NCBI GenBank assembly: GCA_017164015.1
Contig: CP071065.1
Span: 3,190,501 to 3,254,500, forward strand
Direction: 5' to 3'
Source of the DNA: Nostoc sp. UHCC 0702
GTDB lineage: Bacteria; Cyanobacteriota; Cyanobacteriia; Cyanobacteriales; Nostocaceae
Length of the DNA: 64,000 nucleotides
The position numbers were made by a program, and so were the translations under genes. Under the pieces are notes generated by a model. It saw only the letters and a program-made list of their open reading frames with translations, made no database searches and was not told where the DNA came from. Of the stretch, positions 27,701 to 37,529 are shown in pieces (position 1 is the first letter of the stretch; each line of letters opens with the position of its first letter).

Positions 27701-29416
27701 TTAGGCGCGTGCTAATAAGGGTGCAGCAGCTAGTAAGGTTTTAGTGTAAGGATGCTGGGGATTGGCAAAAATCTGTTTTGTAGGGCCTATTTCCACAATT
27801 TTACCTCCGTTCATGACGGCAATGCGATCGCACAAAAATCTCGCTAACCAAAGGTCATGAGTGATGAATAAATAGGTTAACTCAAACTCTTCCTTTAATT
27901 GCAACATCAAATCTAACACTTGTGACTGCACGCTAGCGTCTAACATACTCACGGGTTCATCGCAGATTAGAAGTTTAGGATGAGTAATTAAAGCACGAGC
28001 GATCGCAACTCTCTGCTGCTGTCCACCGGATAAATCTGATGGATAACGCTCATAATATACTTCTGGCGGTGTTAATCCCACTTTCTTAAGCATCCACAAA
28101 ACCTGTTGTTTTGCCTTGGCTGAATCTGCCAGGTTGTGGATCAATAATGGATCAGCTATACTTTGCCCCACTGTCATCGCTGGATTCAAGCAAGCATGGG
28201 GGTCTTGAAACACCATTTGCATTTGTCGCCGTGATGCACGAATTTCTTGGCGCGACAGCCTAGTTAAATCTTTTCCTAAAAACTCGACTTTGCCAGCGGT
28301 AGGACGTATCAGTTGTAATATTGTCCGTGACAATGTACTCTTACCACAACCTGACTCCCCGACTAATCCCAGAATTTCCCCTGGATACAGATCCAGGTTA
28401 ATACCATCCACTGCTTTAATTGTCTGACTTTGCGCCTTAAACAGTCTTTCGATAAAGTTCGGTTCTATAGTGTAATGCTGCTTCAGTTCTGTGACACGTA
28501 AGATTGGGGATTGGGAACTTGTACTCTCGCAAGCCGAAGTATTGGGAATTGGGGATTGGGAATTATCCCCAGTCCCCAGTACCCAGTCCCCAGTACCTAG
28601 TCCCCAGTCCCCAGTCTCATCTACTGCTTGAATGTGCAAAGCAGCTTGTAAAAGCGATCGCGTGTATTCGTGCTGGGGTTGTCTAAATACGGATTCTGTC
28701 AAACCCATTTCTACTATTTTGCCGTCATACATCACGCCAATGCGATCGCAATATTCTGCTACCATTGCCAAATCGTGAGAAATCAGCAACAGCCCCATAT
28801 TTTCTTCACCGCACAGTCGAGTTAATTCTTGCAAAATCTGGGCGGAGACTGTGACATCTAAGCTAGTGGTGGGTTCATCTGCGACAATTAACTTGGGGTT
28901 GAGAAGTAAAGCTAAAGCGATCGCTACTCTTTGGCGCATACCACCGCTAAACTCGTGAGGATACTGATTCCAACGACTAGCAGGAATCTTGACTTTATCC
29001 AAAGTTGCAAGTGCTTTTTGTTTGGCTTGCTGTGCTGATAATTCTGTTGAATGGGCCTGTAAAGTTTCAATACAATGATTACCGATGGTCATCAACGGAT
29101 CGAGGCGCGTCATCGGATCTTGGAAAATCAACGCCACCGCTTCTCCCCGAAATTTCCGCAACTCAGGTGGCGTTAAGTCAAATACCGATTTTCCCTGAAA
29201 TGTTACTCGTCCCTCAACTTGGCTAGAGGGTGGTAACAAGCGCATTGCAGCTCGTCCTAAAGTTGATTTACCACAGCCAGATTCTCCTACCAATCCCATT
29301 CTTTCACCAGCTTGCAACGTGAAAGACACATCATCAACTGCCCACCTCAACTCTTCTCCACCACGCCGAGGATAAGCAACTCGCAGATTTTCGATACAAA
29401 ATAAGGCTTTACTCAT
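27701..29416 (-). CDS. oligopeptide-type ABC transporter ATPase, two fused NBDs
   Basis: A 571-residue cytosolic protein with two full ATP-binding domains: Walker [10 protein letters not shown] twice (about residues 43 and 355), LSGGQ-type signatures ([24 protein letters not shown]) and Walker B LIVADEP/LLICDEP. Each ends with the oligopeptide-type PxHPYT/PQHEYT C-terminal tail, so it is a DppD-DppF (YejF-like) fusion for peptide or nickel-type importers. No permease or binding protein is nearby. The linker (about residues 266-306) is translated from an intergenic-type repeat (see separate entry). Confidence 0.92.
   Translation of the reverse strand: MSKALFCIENLRVAYPRRGGEELRWAVDDVSFTLQAGERMGLVGESGCGKSTLGRAAMRLLPPSSQVEGRVTFQGKSVFDLTPPELRKFRGEAVALIFQDPMTRLDPLMTIGNHCIETLQAHSTELSAQQAKQKALATLDKVKIPASRWNQYPHEFSGGMRQRVAIALALLLNPKLIVADEPTTSLDVTVSAQILQELTRLCGEENMGLLLISHDLAMVAEYCDRIGVMYDGKIVEMGLTESVFRQPQHEYTRSLLQAALHIQAVDETGDWGLGTGDWVLGTGDNSQSPIPNTSACESTSSQSPILRVTELKQHYTIEPNFIERLFKAQSQTIKAVDGINLDLYPGEILGLVGESGCGKSTLSRTILQLIRPTAGKVEFLGKDLTRLSRQEIRASRRQMQMVFQDPHACLNPAMTVGQSIADPLLIHNLADSAKAKQQVLWMLKKVGLTPPEVYYERYPSDLSGGQQQRVAIARALITHPKLLICDEPVSMLDASVQSQVLDLMLQLKEEFELTYLFITHDLWLARFLCDRIAVMNGGKIVEIGPTKQIFANPQHPYTKTLLAAAPLLARA
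28501..28617. repeat. intergenic-type repeat lodged inside the ABC ATPase gene
   Basis: Within the gene, GGGGATTGGGAATT and CCCCAGTCCCCAG blocks enclose a 36-bp segment beginning ATTGGGAACTTGTACTC at 28510-28545. This segment recurs exactly in non-coding DNA at 58729-58764. The reading frame is kept through it, adding residues such as [11 protein letters not shown] and NTSACES between the two ATPase domains. Confidence 0.9.
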
Positions 29417-29499
29417 AGTTTAGTTGTCAGCCAAGAGCTACCAGCTTCTATAATTTCTTCTGATTAACTTTAGTAAGTGATTTCGGATTTAACAACCCC

Positions 29500-29524
29500 C
29501 ACTTTACTAAGCGTGGGGGTTTTA
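29500..29524. terminator. GC-rich hairpin
   Basis: ACCCCCAC...GTGGGGGT, 8-bp perfect stem with a 9-nt loop, followed on the plus strand by TTTT. No plus-strand gene precedes it closely. On the minus strand it lies 225 bp after the M15 peptidase stop. A role as a repeat-derived hairpin is as likely as a terminator. Confidence 0.45.
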
Positions 29525-29599
29525 GCATTAGAAATTAGAGCGCGATCGCCTCTACAAACTCATTAAACAGCAGCTTAGAGAATGTTTTAAAAGTATTGG

Positions 29600-29716
29600 G
29601 CGAATTATATTCGCTACTACACAAAGCTTAGTCCACGGAGGTGGACTAATACAAAATCAAGTTCTTTTTAACCTGCGGAGGCAGGTTTTGTTTGTATAGC
29701 TGCGACTTATAGTCGC
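29600..29716. repeat. cluster of four short palindromes
   Basis: In order: GCGAATTATATTCGC (29600-29614), TTAGTCCACGGAGGTGGACTAA in two arms (29628-29649), AACCTGCGGAGGCAGGTT (29670-29687) and GCGACTTATAGTCGC (29702-29716). A related set in opposite order occurs inside the MITE at 41928-42196. It occupies most of the 334-bp gap between the ABC ATPase and the M15 peptidase genes. Confidence 0.8.
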
Positions 29717-29750
29717 CCGGCAAGTAATAAATTAGACATCACTTTTTTGC

Positions 29751-30833
29751 TTAATGTCCATCATTAGACCAGTGGGGATCATCGTCAATCAACTTTATTA
29801 CACCATAAGAGTCACCAACCTCCCATAATTTAGACTTTTTATAACTTGTTCGTGGTTCATCAATACTAATTGTAGTTCCACTAGCATTTTTGATATTTAA
29901 AGTTCCTGACCAAGTTATTTTCCAATCAATTGCTAATCCTTGGGTGTGACGAGAGCTAAGAGAAGGTCGATAAGCAATATCATAAGCAGACACCATTTCT
30001 TTAGCAGCTTGAATAGAGGCTGCTTTCGTATAATGTACCCAATTAATATCTACATTGGGCATAGGTGGAACATCTTTAGGAGCAATTTCATCGCGATGAA
30101 TTCTGAAAGCGTAGTGCATTAAATAAGCTCGTTCTGGAGGACGGAATCCCGATGCAATACTGATAGTAGCTCCGGCATTTCGTAAGGCTTTTTCAAAGGC
30201 TTGTACTTTCTGACGAAAGGGAGAAGCTAAATCATCAATTGAGTCACTCTCTCGAAAAAATTTAATCCAATGTTTGCCACTCAGGCGTTCTCTTAATTTT
30301 TTCGCATATTCAGTTAAATTGTCTAAAGCTAAGTCGAAATCATCACCCAGTTTTGTTTTTGTAGCAGCAGAAAGCTCTTGAGCTAACTCTGATGGAAAAC
30401 GGACATCTCTTTTTTTGTAACTTTCAGCTAAACCTCTTCTGCTATTAATGCCAAAATCTCCATCAGCTACTAAGGGAGGATTTAAAGTAGCGATCGCAGT
30501 TAAACTTTTTTGCAGGTCTTTAATTTCAGCCTCTCCAAAATTCAGATAGGCTAACAATTTATCCACAGCATTGGTATAGATAGCAAAATAACTTGCAAAC
30601 CCTTGTTCTAATGCTTTTTTATAAGTAGCATTATCTACAATTCCCGTTGCGGTTAAATTATTTTTAGTCTGATATTCACGGGTTGCATTATGCGTGATAT
30701 TTCCAAAATCTCCATCCACCCCAGCAATGGGAAAGTCAATATCTAAAAGAAATTGCTGCCAAGCGGTGACAGTTAGTCCTTCAGAGCCTTTTTTCAGGGT
30801 AGGAAGTTGTAAAGCTTCGGGTTTAAAGCTCAT
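29751..30833 (-). CDS. peptidoglycan-binding, M15-type peptidase
   Basis: A 360-residue protein from ATG 30831-30833 (a TTG 21 nt upstream also lies in frame but is unlikely; AGAGG precedes the ATG). Residues 10-75 are a PG_binding_1 repeat (GSEGLTVTAWQQFLLDI, GVDGDFGNITHNATREYQ); a second copy follows near 120 (LVADGDFGINSRRGLAE). The C-terminal part is a VanY/endolysin-like zinc peptidase: SSRHTQGLAIDWK gives the His/Asp ligands and DDDPHW the last His. No signal peptide is visible, which is odd for a wall hydrolase and recalls phage or injected effectors. Confidence 0.82.
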   Translation of the reverse strand: MSFKPEALQLPTLKKGSEGLTVTAWQQFLLDIDFPIAGVDGDFGNITHNATREYQTKNNLTATGIVDNATYKKALEQGFASYFAIYTNAVDKLLAYLNFGEAEIKDLQKSLTAIATLNPPLVADGDFGINSRRGLAESYKKRDVRFPSELAQELSAATKTKLGDDFDLALDNLTEYAKKLRERLSGKHWIKFFRESDSIDDLASPFRQKVQAFEKALRNAGATISIASGFRPPERAYLMHYAFRIHRDEIAPKDVPPMPNVDINWVHYTKAASIQAAKEMVSAYDIAYRPSLSSRHTQGLAIDWKITWSGTLNIKNASGTTISIDEPRTSYKKSKLWEVGDSYGVIKLIDDDPHWSNDGH

Positions 30834-30854
30834 AGTTTCAACCTCTTGAGACAA

Positions 30855-31248
30855 TACTCTCAGTATAATTTTTCAATTTAATATTAAGATACAAAGGTGC
30901 GTTGCCCTATTACGACAATCCACCCTACAAAAGCTGCTTACGAGTTCATAAATAAAATTTTCTGACCGTAAAGTTGTAAATATTAACAAATTTCAGAAGA
31001 TTTAGCCAAATTTATTGTTTTTGGTAATCTTATTGCTCTATAAGTACTCTAGCTTCGATTTGCACTTTACCACAAACAAGGTATGGGGTGTGGGCTGAAT
31101 TAAGAATTTTACCACATCTGGGCAGCCATTAGACTGCCTACGGGTTTTATCCCTGAAGCTTCAGTTCAGGGTTTTCAGCCTGTTATCTTATAAATTATCG
31201 ATCAATATGAGTCACCGTATTTGATTACAACTCAATTAGGATTGCTAT
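30855..31248. other. intergenic region before corA
   Basis: Divergent promoter region, AT-rich. A GCCTACGGGTTTTATCCCTGAAGCTTCAGTTCAGGG block near 31136-31175 contains the imperfect palindrome CCCTGAAGCTTCAG. No RNA gene or metal-responsive element (for example an M-box) could be supported. Confidence 0.5.
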
Positions 31249-32229
31249 ATGCTAATTCTTCTCAGCTTTTCGCACAATCACCTGGAATTATTCACGAGTT
31301 GGGATGTTGATGCGGTACTGAAAAGGATTGATGGTTCTCATAAGGTATGGTTGCGCTGCATTCACTTTCGCGATCGCACTGGAACAGCTAGAATTGTCAA
31401 CCACTTTGGACTCAATGCATCTCGTGTTGACATGATTTTTAACCATTCCCCTACAGGAATTGATGAAGACATGGAAGATTGTTTATTTGATAGCTATGAA
31501 ATACTAACTCATCAAATAAAAAATCGTGAGTTTCAGGTAGCACATGGCAGTATTATAGTTGGAACTAATTTTATTATCACATTTGAAATCACTGAAATCA
31601 AAGTATTAACTATATTAATCAATAATTTGGAAAGGCGAATTATTGATATTCAACAATGGGGTGTTGATTATCTATTATATCTCATACTGAAAGATATTTT
31701 AAATAATTATCATAGTGTATTTGACTATATTTCTAGACAGCTTGATGATTTAGAAGATGAAGTTTTAGCTAATGCTGGTGATGAATCAACCTACAAAAAA
31801 ATTGCCACTATGAGGCAATCTACTCGTTCTGGTCGTCGTAATTTTCAAAGCATCAAGTCACTTTTGGCTATTATGAATTATGAAGATTTTCAATGGATTA
31901 CTCAGCCAGTAAAAGCATTATTCAATCAGGAATTGGTTCATCACGTTGATAATCTCTGGCAAGAATATCAAGCACTAAGAGCGTGGATGTCAGAATTAAT
32001 GGAAATTCAACGTGATAATATTGCAAGCAAAACTAGTGAACGAATTAATCGCCTGACTATCCTCTCAACTATATTCTTGCCAATCACTTTTATTACTGGT
32101 TTTTATGGGATGAACTTCAAATATATGCCGGAATTAGAGCAACCTTGGGCTTATCCTCTTGTGATCAACATCATAGTATTAATTGTAATTAGTAGTATTG
32201 CCTATGCTAGACAACAACGTTGGTTGTAG
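31249..32229 (+). CDS. CorA family Mg2+/divalent cation transporter
   Basis: A 326-residue inner-membrane protein. A large N-terminal cytosolic domain with long helices precedes two C-terminal membrane segments. The family signature GMN is in FYGMNFKYMPEL just after the first one (ILSTIFLPITFITGFYGMN), and the second is PLVINIIVLIVISSIAYA. ATG at 31249. CorA channels take up Mg2+ (or Co2+/Ni2+). Its closeness to the urease locus could matter for Ni supply, but this is only a guess. Confidence 0.92.
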   Translation: MLILLSFSHNHLELFTSWDVDAVLKRIDGSHKVWLRCIHFRDRTGTARIVNHFGLNASRVDMIFNHSPTGIDEDMEDCLFDSYEILTHQIKNREFQVAHGSIIVGTNFIITFEITEIKVLTILINNLERRIIDIQQWGVDYLLYLILKDILNNYHSVFDYISRQLDDLEDEVLANAGDESTYKKIATMRQSTRSGRRNFQSIKSLLAIMNYEDFQWITQPVKALFNQELVHHVDNLWQEYQALRAWMSELMEIQRDNIASKTSERINRLTILSTIFLPITFITGFYGMNFKYMPELEQPWAYPLVINIIVLIVISSIAYARQQRWL

Positions 32230-32295
32230 GGAATTGGGAATTGGGAATTGGGACAAATTTTTTCCTTCATCTCCCCTGAACCCTTGCAGTTACGC

Positions 32296-32333
32296 CAGTA
32301 GGGTGCGTTAGGCTTAACGCCGTAACGCACCGC
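32296..32333. repeat. GGGTGCGTTA palindrome
   Basis: GTAGGGTGCGTTAGGCTTAACGCC...GTAACGCACC hairpin of the same family as those at 4.37 and 5.56 kb. A further copy at 32699-32731 reads GTAGGGTGCGTTATAGC...GCTTAACGCACC. Confidence 0.75.
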
Positions 32334-32368
32334 AATAGATATTGAAATAGTCTTGTACTTCAGCCCTA

Positions 32369-32520
32369 ATATCAAGTCCCGGTTAGTTAATTAGTTATGA
32401 TTACCACAGTCATTGCACCCCACCCCTAACCCCTCCCCGTCAACGGGGAGGGGAAGCAAAGCTACGCTTTGGTGGGGTGGGGTTCTTTGGGTTTAATAAG
32501 TAATAAGCAAAGGACATGAT
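32369..32520. mobile_element. MITE-like repeat, copy 1
   Basis: A 152-bp unit with imperfect inverted ends (ATATCAAGTCC...GGACATGATAT) and an internal hairpin CCCCTCCCCGTCAACGGGGAGGGG, then CAAAGCTACGCTTTGGTGGGG. It is followed immediately by a second copy. It has no coding content. Confidence 0.8.
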
Positions 32521-32669
32521 ATAACATCAAGTCCGGTTAATTAGTTATGATTACCACAGTCATTGCACCCCACCCCCAACCCCTCCCCGTTAACGGGGAG
32601 GGGAAACAAAGCTACGCTTTGGTGGGGTGGGGTTCTTTGGCTTTAATAAGTAATAAACAAAGGACATGA
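32521..32669. mobile_element. MITE-like repeat, copy 2 (tandem)
   Basis: Direct repeat of the preceding unit with a few substitutions (GTTAACGGGG for GTCAACGGGG, GAAACAAAGC for GAAGCAAAGC). A third, more diverged copy lies at 58559-58686. The two copies fill most of the 679-bp corA-ureC gap. Confidence 0.8.
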
Positions 32670-32908
32670 GAGATGATTTATAAAGTAAACCTTAAATTGT
32701 AGGGTGCGTTATAGCAACGCTTAACGCACCGAAAAAGATGGTGCCCTGCGGCTAATCTTCACTATCTCAAACTCCGAAATCCTTGCAAACGCCGTAACAC
32801 AACGGCAATAAAGCGGGAGGAACATCCACGCCGCTTTTTGCCTCCCCTACTTAATATTTACTTTATAAATAGGCTCTGACATAACACATCCTTATATCTT
32901 AAAAGAAT

Positions 32909-34675
32909 TCAAAACAAGAAATAACGCTGTGTCATAGGTAAAGATGTAGCAGGTTCACAAGTTAATAATTTTCCGTTTACCCTGACATAGAAAGTTTCTG
33001 GATCAACTTCAATTGGTAAGATCACATCATTGTGTTTCATATCTGCTTTTGTCAACTCACGAGTTTTAGAAACTGCTAGCGTGCGAGTTTTTAAGCCCAA
33101 TTTTTCAGGTATATCTTGTTCTAAAGCTGCTTGAGAAACGAAAGTTAGAGAAGTTGCTGCTATTGCACCGCCAAAACTGCCAAACATGGGACGCATATGA
33201 ACTGGTTCTGGGGTGGAGATACTCGCATTGGGATCGCCCATTTGTGACCAAGCAATCATTCCCCCTTTAATTACAGTCTCCGGTTTCACACCAAAAAATG
33301 CCGGTTTCCACAAACACAAATCTGCTATCTTGCCAACTTCCACTGAACCGATGTAATCTGCAACGCCATGAGCGATCGCAGGGTTAATGGTGTATTTGGC
33401 AATGTAGCGTTTTGCCCTAAAATTATCATGGGTTTCATAGCGATCGCTAACAGAAGGCAACAATCCCTTTTGTATTTTCATTTTATGGGCAGTTTGCCAA
33501 GTGCGAGTAATCACTTCGCCTACTCTTCCCATAGCCTGAGAATCAGAAGACATAATGCTGATAATCCCCATATCATGCAAAATATCCTCAGCTGCAATAG
33601 TTTCTTTGCGGATTCTTGATTCGGCAAATTTGACATCTTCACGAATATTTTTATCGAGGTGATGACACACCATCAACATATCGAGATGTTCGTCAAAAGT
33701 GTTAATTGTGTAGGGACGGGTGGGATTAGTAGAAGCGGGTAAAACATTACTTAAACTACAAACTTTCAGGATATCAGGCGCATGACCACCTCCTGCACCT
33801 TCAGTATGAAAGGTGTGAATCACACGGTTTTTAAAAGCAGCAATAGTATTTTCTACAAAACCCGCTTCATTCAGTGAATCGGTGTGAATTGCTACCTGTA
33901 CATCATATTGATCTGCAACACTAAGACAATTATCAATGGCATCGGGAGTACTTCCCCAGTCTTCATGCAGCTTTAAACCCATGACTCCAGCAGCAACTTG
34001 TTCTATTAATCCTTCAGGTTTGCTACTATTGCCTTTGCCCAACAAACCAATATTAATTGGGAAGTCATCAACCGCTTGTAACATGCGGTGAATATTCCAA
34101 GGGCCGGGGGTGCAAGTCGTGGCGAGGGTACCAGTAGCGGAACCAGTACCGCCGCCAATCATGGTAGTAATACCAGAAGCCAGCGCTGTTTCAATTTGTT
34201 GGGGACAAATAAAGTGAATGTGGCTATCAACTCCCCCAGCAGTGAGAATTTTACCTTCTCCGGCGATGATTTCCGTACCAGGGCCGATGATAATGCCTCT
34301 ATTTTCCGGGTCGTTGGGTTCTTCGGGAATATCTTGAATGTAGGGATTACCTGCTTTGCCAATTTTGAAAATGATCCCATCTCGAATGCCGACATCTGCT
34401 TTAATAATGCCCGACCAATCGAGAATTAAGGCGTTGGTAATCACTACATCTGCAACGTTGGGACTCTGGCCTTTGGTGATGGGCGATTGTCCCATACCAT
34501 CTCTGATTACTTTACCACCGCCAAATTTAACTTCTTCACCGTACAGAGTACCACCGTAAGTAGTATAATCTTGTTCGACTTCAATAAACAAGTCTGTGTC
34601 TGCAAGACGGACGCGATCGCCAATAGTAGGGCCAAAAGTATTGATGTATTCTCGTCGGTTAATATAGTTGCTCAT
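32909..34675 (-). CDS. ureC: urease alpha subunit UreC
   Basis: A 588-residue catalytic subunit hydrolysing urea to ammonia and carbamate at a dinickel site. Key residues are all visible: [11 protein letters not shown] (two Ni-binding His), [12 protein letters not shown] (carbamylated Lys), [15 protein letters not shown] (substrate and Ni His), MVCHHL (mobile-flap Cys-His) and [13 protein letters not shown] (Asp ligand). It is about 20 residues longer than usual, with extra residues after DGMGQS (around 65-72) and in [15 protein letters not shown] (around 115). It lies apart from ureA/ureB; its leader is made of heptamer repeats. Confidence 0.97.
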   Translation of the reverse strand: MSNYINRREYINTFGPTIGDRVRLADTDLFIEVEQDYTTYGGTLYGEEVKFGGGKVIRDGMGQSPITKGQSPNVADVVITNALILDWSGIIKADVGIRDGIIFKIGKAGNPYIQDIPEEPNDPENRGIIIGPGTEIIAGEGKILTAGGVDSHIHFICPQQIETALASGITTMIGGGTGSATGTLATTCTPGPWNIHRMLQAVDDFPINIGLLGKGNSSKPEGLIEQVAAGVMGLKLHEDWGSTPDAIDNCLSVADQYDVQVAIHTDSLNEAGFVENTIAAFKNRVIHTFHTEGAGGGHAPDILKVCSLSNVLPASTNPTRPYTINTFDEHLDMLMVCHHLDKNIREDVKFAESRIRKETIAAEDILHDMGIISIMSSDSQAMGRVGEVITRTWQTAHKMKIQKGLLPSVSDRYETHDNFRAKRYIAKYTINPAIAHGVADYIGSVEVGKIADLCLWKPAFFGVKPETVIKGGMIAWSQMGDPNASISTPEPVHMRPMFGSFGGAIAATSLTFVSQAALEQDIPEKLGLKTRTLAVSKTRELTKADMKHNDVILPIEVDPETFYVRVNGKLLTCEPATSLPMTQRYFLF

Positions 34676-34690
34676 GTTTTTTTCCTAAAG

Positions 34691-34877
34691 GAATGGGTAA
34701 TTGGGAATGGGTAATTGGTAATTGGTAATTGGTAATTGGTAATGGGGAATGGGTAATTGGTAATGGGGAATGGGGAATTGGTAATGGGTAATTGGTAATT
34801 GGTAATGGGTAATTGGTAATTGGTAATGGGTAATTGGTAATTGGTAATGGGTAATTGGTAATTGGTAATTGGTAATT
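34691..34877. repeat. heptamer array (GGTAATT), left of the S23-like gene
   Basis: About 25 copies of GGTAATT or GGGTAATT/GGGAAT variants between ureC and the S23-like gene. The array on the other side of that gene is its inverse complement (AATTACC/AATTCCC). Confidence 0.9.
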
Positions 34878-34883
34878 CAAAGT

Positions 34884-35252
34884 TTACCTATTACCATTGC
34901 CAATCGAATTTAAGTAAGCATTCAACTTGGGTGATAATTCATCAATTATTGGTTTCAGAATATTGACTTGTTCATTTGTTAAAAGATTTCGACTATAAGC
35001 TAACCGCATCCAATGAATCGTCTCATTCATAGAACCTCTAGCAATTTTTACAAAACGTTTATTATCTTGAAAGTTATAACGTCCTCTACCTTCTGCAATA
35101 TTGGCTCCAATACTATCTGCTGCACGTACAATCTGTTTACCAATTGTATCTTTAGAAAAATTATCCCATCCCATAACTATTTTCCAAATTTCGTTTCCTA
35201 ATTTTTCAGATAATTTATAAACCTGCAAATCTTCAAAATCAGGTCTCCCCAT
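34884..35252 (-). CDS. four-helix-bundle (S23/IVP-like) protein
   Basis: A 122-residue protein of the family named after the protein encoded in 23S rRNA intervening sequences: [20 protein letters not shown], then [22 protein letters not shown], then [18 protein letters not shown]. Family members form pentameric helical bundles; the role is unclear and diversity-generating or RNA-related roles have been proposed. It sits inside the urease locus between ureF and ureC with heptamer arrays on both sides in inverted orientation, so probably a later insertion. Confidence 0.9.
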   Translation of the reverse strand: MGRPDFEDLQVYKLSEKLGNEIWKIVMGWDNFSKDTIGKQIVRAADSIGANIAEGRGRYNFQDNKRFVKIARGSMNETIHWMRLAYSRNLLTNEQVNILKPIIDELSPKLNAYLNSIGNGNR

Positions 35253-35274
35253 CTCATGACTCCCCTATCCATCA

Positions 35275-35427
35275 CCAATTCCCCATTCCCCATTCCCAAT
35301 TCCCAATTCCCAATTCCCAATTCCCAATTCCCAATTCCCAATTCCCAATTCCCAATTCCCAATTCCCAATTCCCAATTACCAATTACCCATTACCAATTA
35401 CCAATTACCAATTACCAATTACCAATT
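35275..35427. repeat. heptamer array (CCCAATT/CCAATTA), right of the S23-like gene
   Basis: About 20 copies reading CCCAATT then CCAATTA on the plus strand. It abuts the ureF stop (35430) and the S23-like start (35252). Together with the left array it forms long imperfect inverted repeats around the gene. Confidence 0.9.
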
Positions 35428-35429
35428 CC

Positions 35430-36131
35430 CTAACTAGCAAATAATCTGTAAGTCAATTTCTGATGTCGCATTTGGGCGATATCAATCGCAGGGGTACAAG
35501 ACCACATTTGATTTAAGCTCATTGATGCAGCTGTTTGGTAGGCTGTCTCAATGTCTGGTGCTATTTGCAGTAAAATTCGTTGTGCTTGTATGTGCCCGAC
35601 AATACTTAAACGAATAGCTGCACCTAATAAACTAGTAATAAAGCTATGCAAAAAAGCTAAAACTGTATCCTGTTCACTCAAAAGTGCTACCCTACCAACT
35701 ACGGCAAATATCACTGGATGCAAACAGTGAATTTTACCTGTAGCAGCATCTTCATTGAGAGAGTTTAATTGAATATCTTGCCATGTTGAACTGGCTACCA
35801 TTAATAAGGCGCGTCCGCTTTTGCGCTGGGTTTCGCGGGTTTTCTCTACTAATGTTTGAGCAAATAATTGAGCATCTGCAATTCGCACTGCATCTAAGTC
35901 ATCAATTGCACTTCCCCGATAGGCATGAATAAGTGCTACTGTATCTGTAACTCCTACTTTATTACGTAATAGTAACTTCAGAAAAATTTGCAAGTCTTCT
36001 GAGGAAGTTAGTTGATTTTCTTGTACTAAGGATTCTAACCCGTGAGAAAGGGTAAATGAGCCAGAGGGGAAAAAAGAATCAGACAACTGCATTAAGGCAA
36101 GTTGGGGAGCGATCGCAGATGCTACTATCAT
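35430..36131 (-). CDS. ureF: urease accessory protein UreF
   Basis: A 233-residue helical cytosolic chaperone that helps UreG and UreD deliver nickel. The opening [23 protein letters not shown] is the family's conserved N-terminus; [16 protein letters not shown] lies in the C-terminal half. ATG at 36129-36131 overlaps the ureE stop by 1 nt, so translation is coupled. It ends directly at a heptamer array that separates it from ureC. Confidence 0.94.
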   Translation of the reverse strand: MIVASAIAPQLALMQLSDSFFPSGSFTLSHGLESLVQENQLTSSEDLQIFLKLLLRNKVGVTDTVALIHAYRGSAIDDLDAVRIADAQLFAQTLVEKTRETQRKSGRALLMVASSTWQDIQLNSLNEDAATGKIHCLHPVIFAVVGRVALLSEQDTVLAFLHSFITSLLGAAIRLSIVGHIQAQRILLQIAPDIETAYQTAASMSLNQMWSCTPAIDIAQMRHQKLTYRLFAS

Positions 36132-36652
36132 TAGTGATGCTCGTGATGATTGTGTTGAGAAAAATCGAGATGTCTTGCTGCTGAGTGCAGTTCGTAGTCT
36201 ATTTGTAAGCCAGTAATTTGAAAATTGCGGATAGTCGATTCTATTAGTTCTATATCTGCTACTAGTTGAACGTAGAGTTTATTATTCTGTACAATAATTG
36301 GCCAATGGTGATTACCTAAGACGTGACCCAAATGAATTAATTCAATGGGGTGTTGCGTAACTGGTTCAGTAAAACTCAGTACCATTACTTTCTCATCTTG
36401 CAGATGAATCAGCAATAATTTACCTTGTTCTGTTTCTAAAACATCTCCTTCCCGTAACGACCAATCCCGATTCTTGACAATTCCTACTGCTACACCAGTG
36501 GTGCTGTGAGTGTGAATTCGACCTTTGCGGCTATCAGTTTGACTGATATGAACTTCTAAACAAAGTTCTGAGGAACGTGCTTTTGCTATGCGTTCAGATA
36601 AGCTGACATTTTCTAGAGAATTTCCCAAGTAAGTTTGTGCTAGTTCAGTCAT
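36131..36652 (-). CDS. ureE: urease accessory protein UreE (nickel metallochaperone)
   Basis: A 173-residue protein. N-terminal beta domain, then the metal-binding core with [15 protein letters not shown], whose His ligates Ni, and a His-rich tail (SQHNHHEHH). It carries nickel to the UreD-F-G complex. ATG at 36650-36652 overlaps the ureD stop by 4 nt, and its own stop overlaps ureF by 1 nt, forming a tightly coupled D-E-F block. Confidence 0.95.
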   Translation of the reverse strand: MTELAQTYLGNSLENVSLSERIAKARSSELCLEVHISQTDSRKGRIHTHSTTGVAVGIVKNRDWSLREGDVLETEQGKLLLIHLQDEKVMVLSFTEPVTQHPIELIHLGHVLGNHHWPIIVQNNKLYVQLVADIELIESTIRNFQITGLQIDYELHSAARHLDFSQHNHHEHH

Positions 36653-37515
36653 AGGTCATCGGGTAAAAGAGATTGATGACTACTGCGACGGACGCAGTTT
36701 AAAGCATATTTAAAATAAGTTTTTAGTTCATGAGTTCCACTAGCTATAACTCTAATCACTAGTCCTCGATTTTTTGGTAACATTGAGCTTGCCACAGTTA
36801 CACCACAACAGTTACCTGCATCCAGATTTTCTACACTTTCACTCAAGAATTTCAGGTTTGCATCTGGTAAAACGATAAGTAAATTACCAAGGACAGGTGA
36901 AGAAGCAAATAGCTGACTCTTTGTAAAGGGATTAAGTTTTCCTTCTAAGTGCATAGCATCAATCAACCATAGTTCTCCAGAAGTGGAAGTCACTTGTAAA
37001 CGGTTGAAATAGTGGTGAAATTGGTAAAATTCTCCCTTGGCGAGTCTTCCAGGTAAAATAATTTCGCTGAAAAACAGTTTTGCAGTAGGATGAATCTTAA
37101 TATTTGTAGTTTGTTCTAAAGTGGCATCAGCAAATAAAATAAGTGGTTCTGGTACAAATTCTAATGTGGCTTTTTCGCCAATTTCAATTTCATAATTGCT
37201 AGTCGCTTTTGAACCTTGTATAGGCATAGAATGCACTTTAGTAGCAGCTTGATCTGTAAGATAAAGACTAGTATTAGCTGCTAGTTGCAAAGATATATTT
37301 AACTGATCTCCAGCTAGTAAACCGGGAGATGTCGTCATTATATAAAGGTAGGCGCGGTGGAAATCAGCATCATCGAGACGAAACACAGGAGATACTCTTA
37401 ACGGGTAAGCTGTATACTGATGGCTGACAATGGTTTGACCCAAGCGATCGCACTTCAGTTTTAACTCTAAGTTATTTATGCGTTGAATAGTCTCTAAAGT
37501 TGACGAAGTTAACAC
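36649..37515 (-). CDS. ureD: urease accessory protein UreD (UreH)
   Basis: A 288-residue scaffold of the urease activation complex. Matching features: SPVFRLDDADFHRAYLYIMTTSPGLLAGDQ (N-terminal), YLTDQAATKVHSM, EFVPEPLILFADA and LFFSEIILPGR. The start is GTG at 37513-37515 since no in-frame ATG lies close. It follows ureG by 14 nt and overlaps ureE by 4 nt. Confidence 0.94.
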   Translation of the reverse strand: MLTSSTLETIQRINNLELKLKCDRLGQTIVSHQYTAYPLRVSPVFRLDDADFHRAYLYIMTTSPGLLAGDQLNISLQLAANTSLYLTDQAATKVHSMPIQGSKATSNYEIEIGEKATLEFVPEPLILFADATLEQTTNIKIHPTAKLFFSEIILPGRLAKGEFYQFHHYFNRLQVTSTSGELWLIDAMHLEGKLNPFTKSQLFASSPVLGNLLIVLPDANLKFLSESVENLDAGNCCGVTVASSMLPKNRGLVIRVIASGTHELKTYFKYALNCVRRSSHQSLLPDDL

Positions 37516-37529
37516 ATTGAACCTAATTT

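Noticed and set aside
34691..35427. Regularly spaced short repeats that might suggest a CRISPR array
   Set aside because: The units are contiguous 7-mers with no unique spacers, and no cas genes lie near. The same applies to the arrays at 12.1, 25.4, 54.8 and 61.9 kb.
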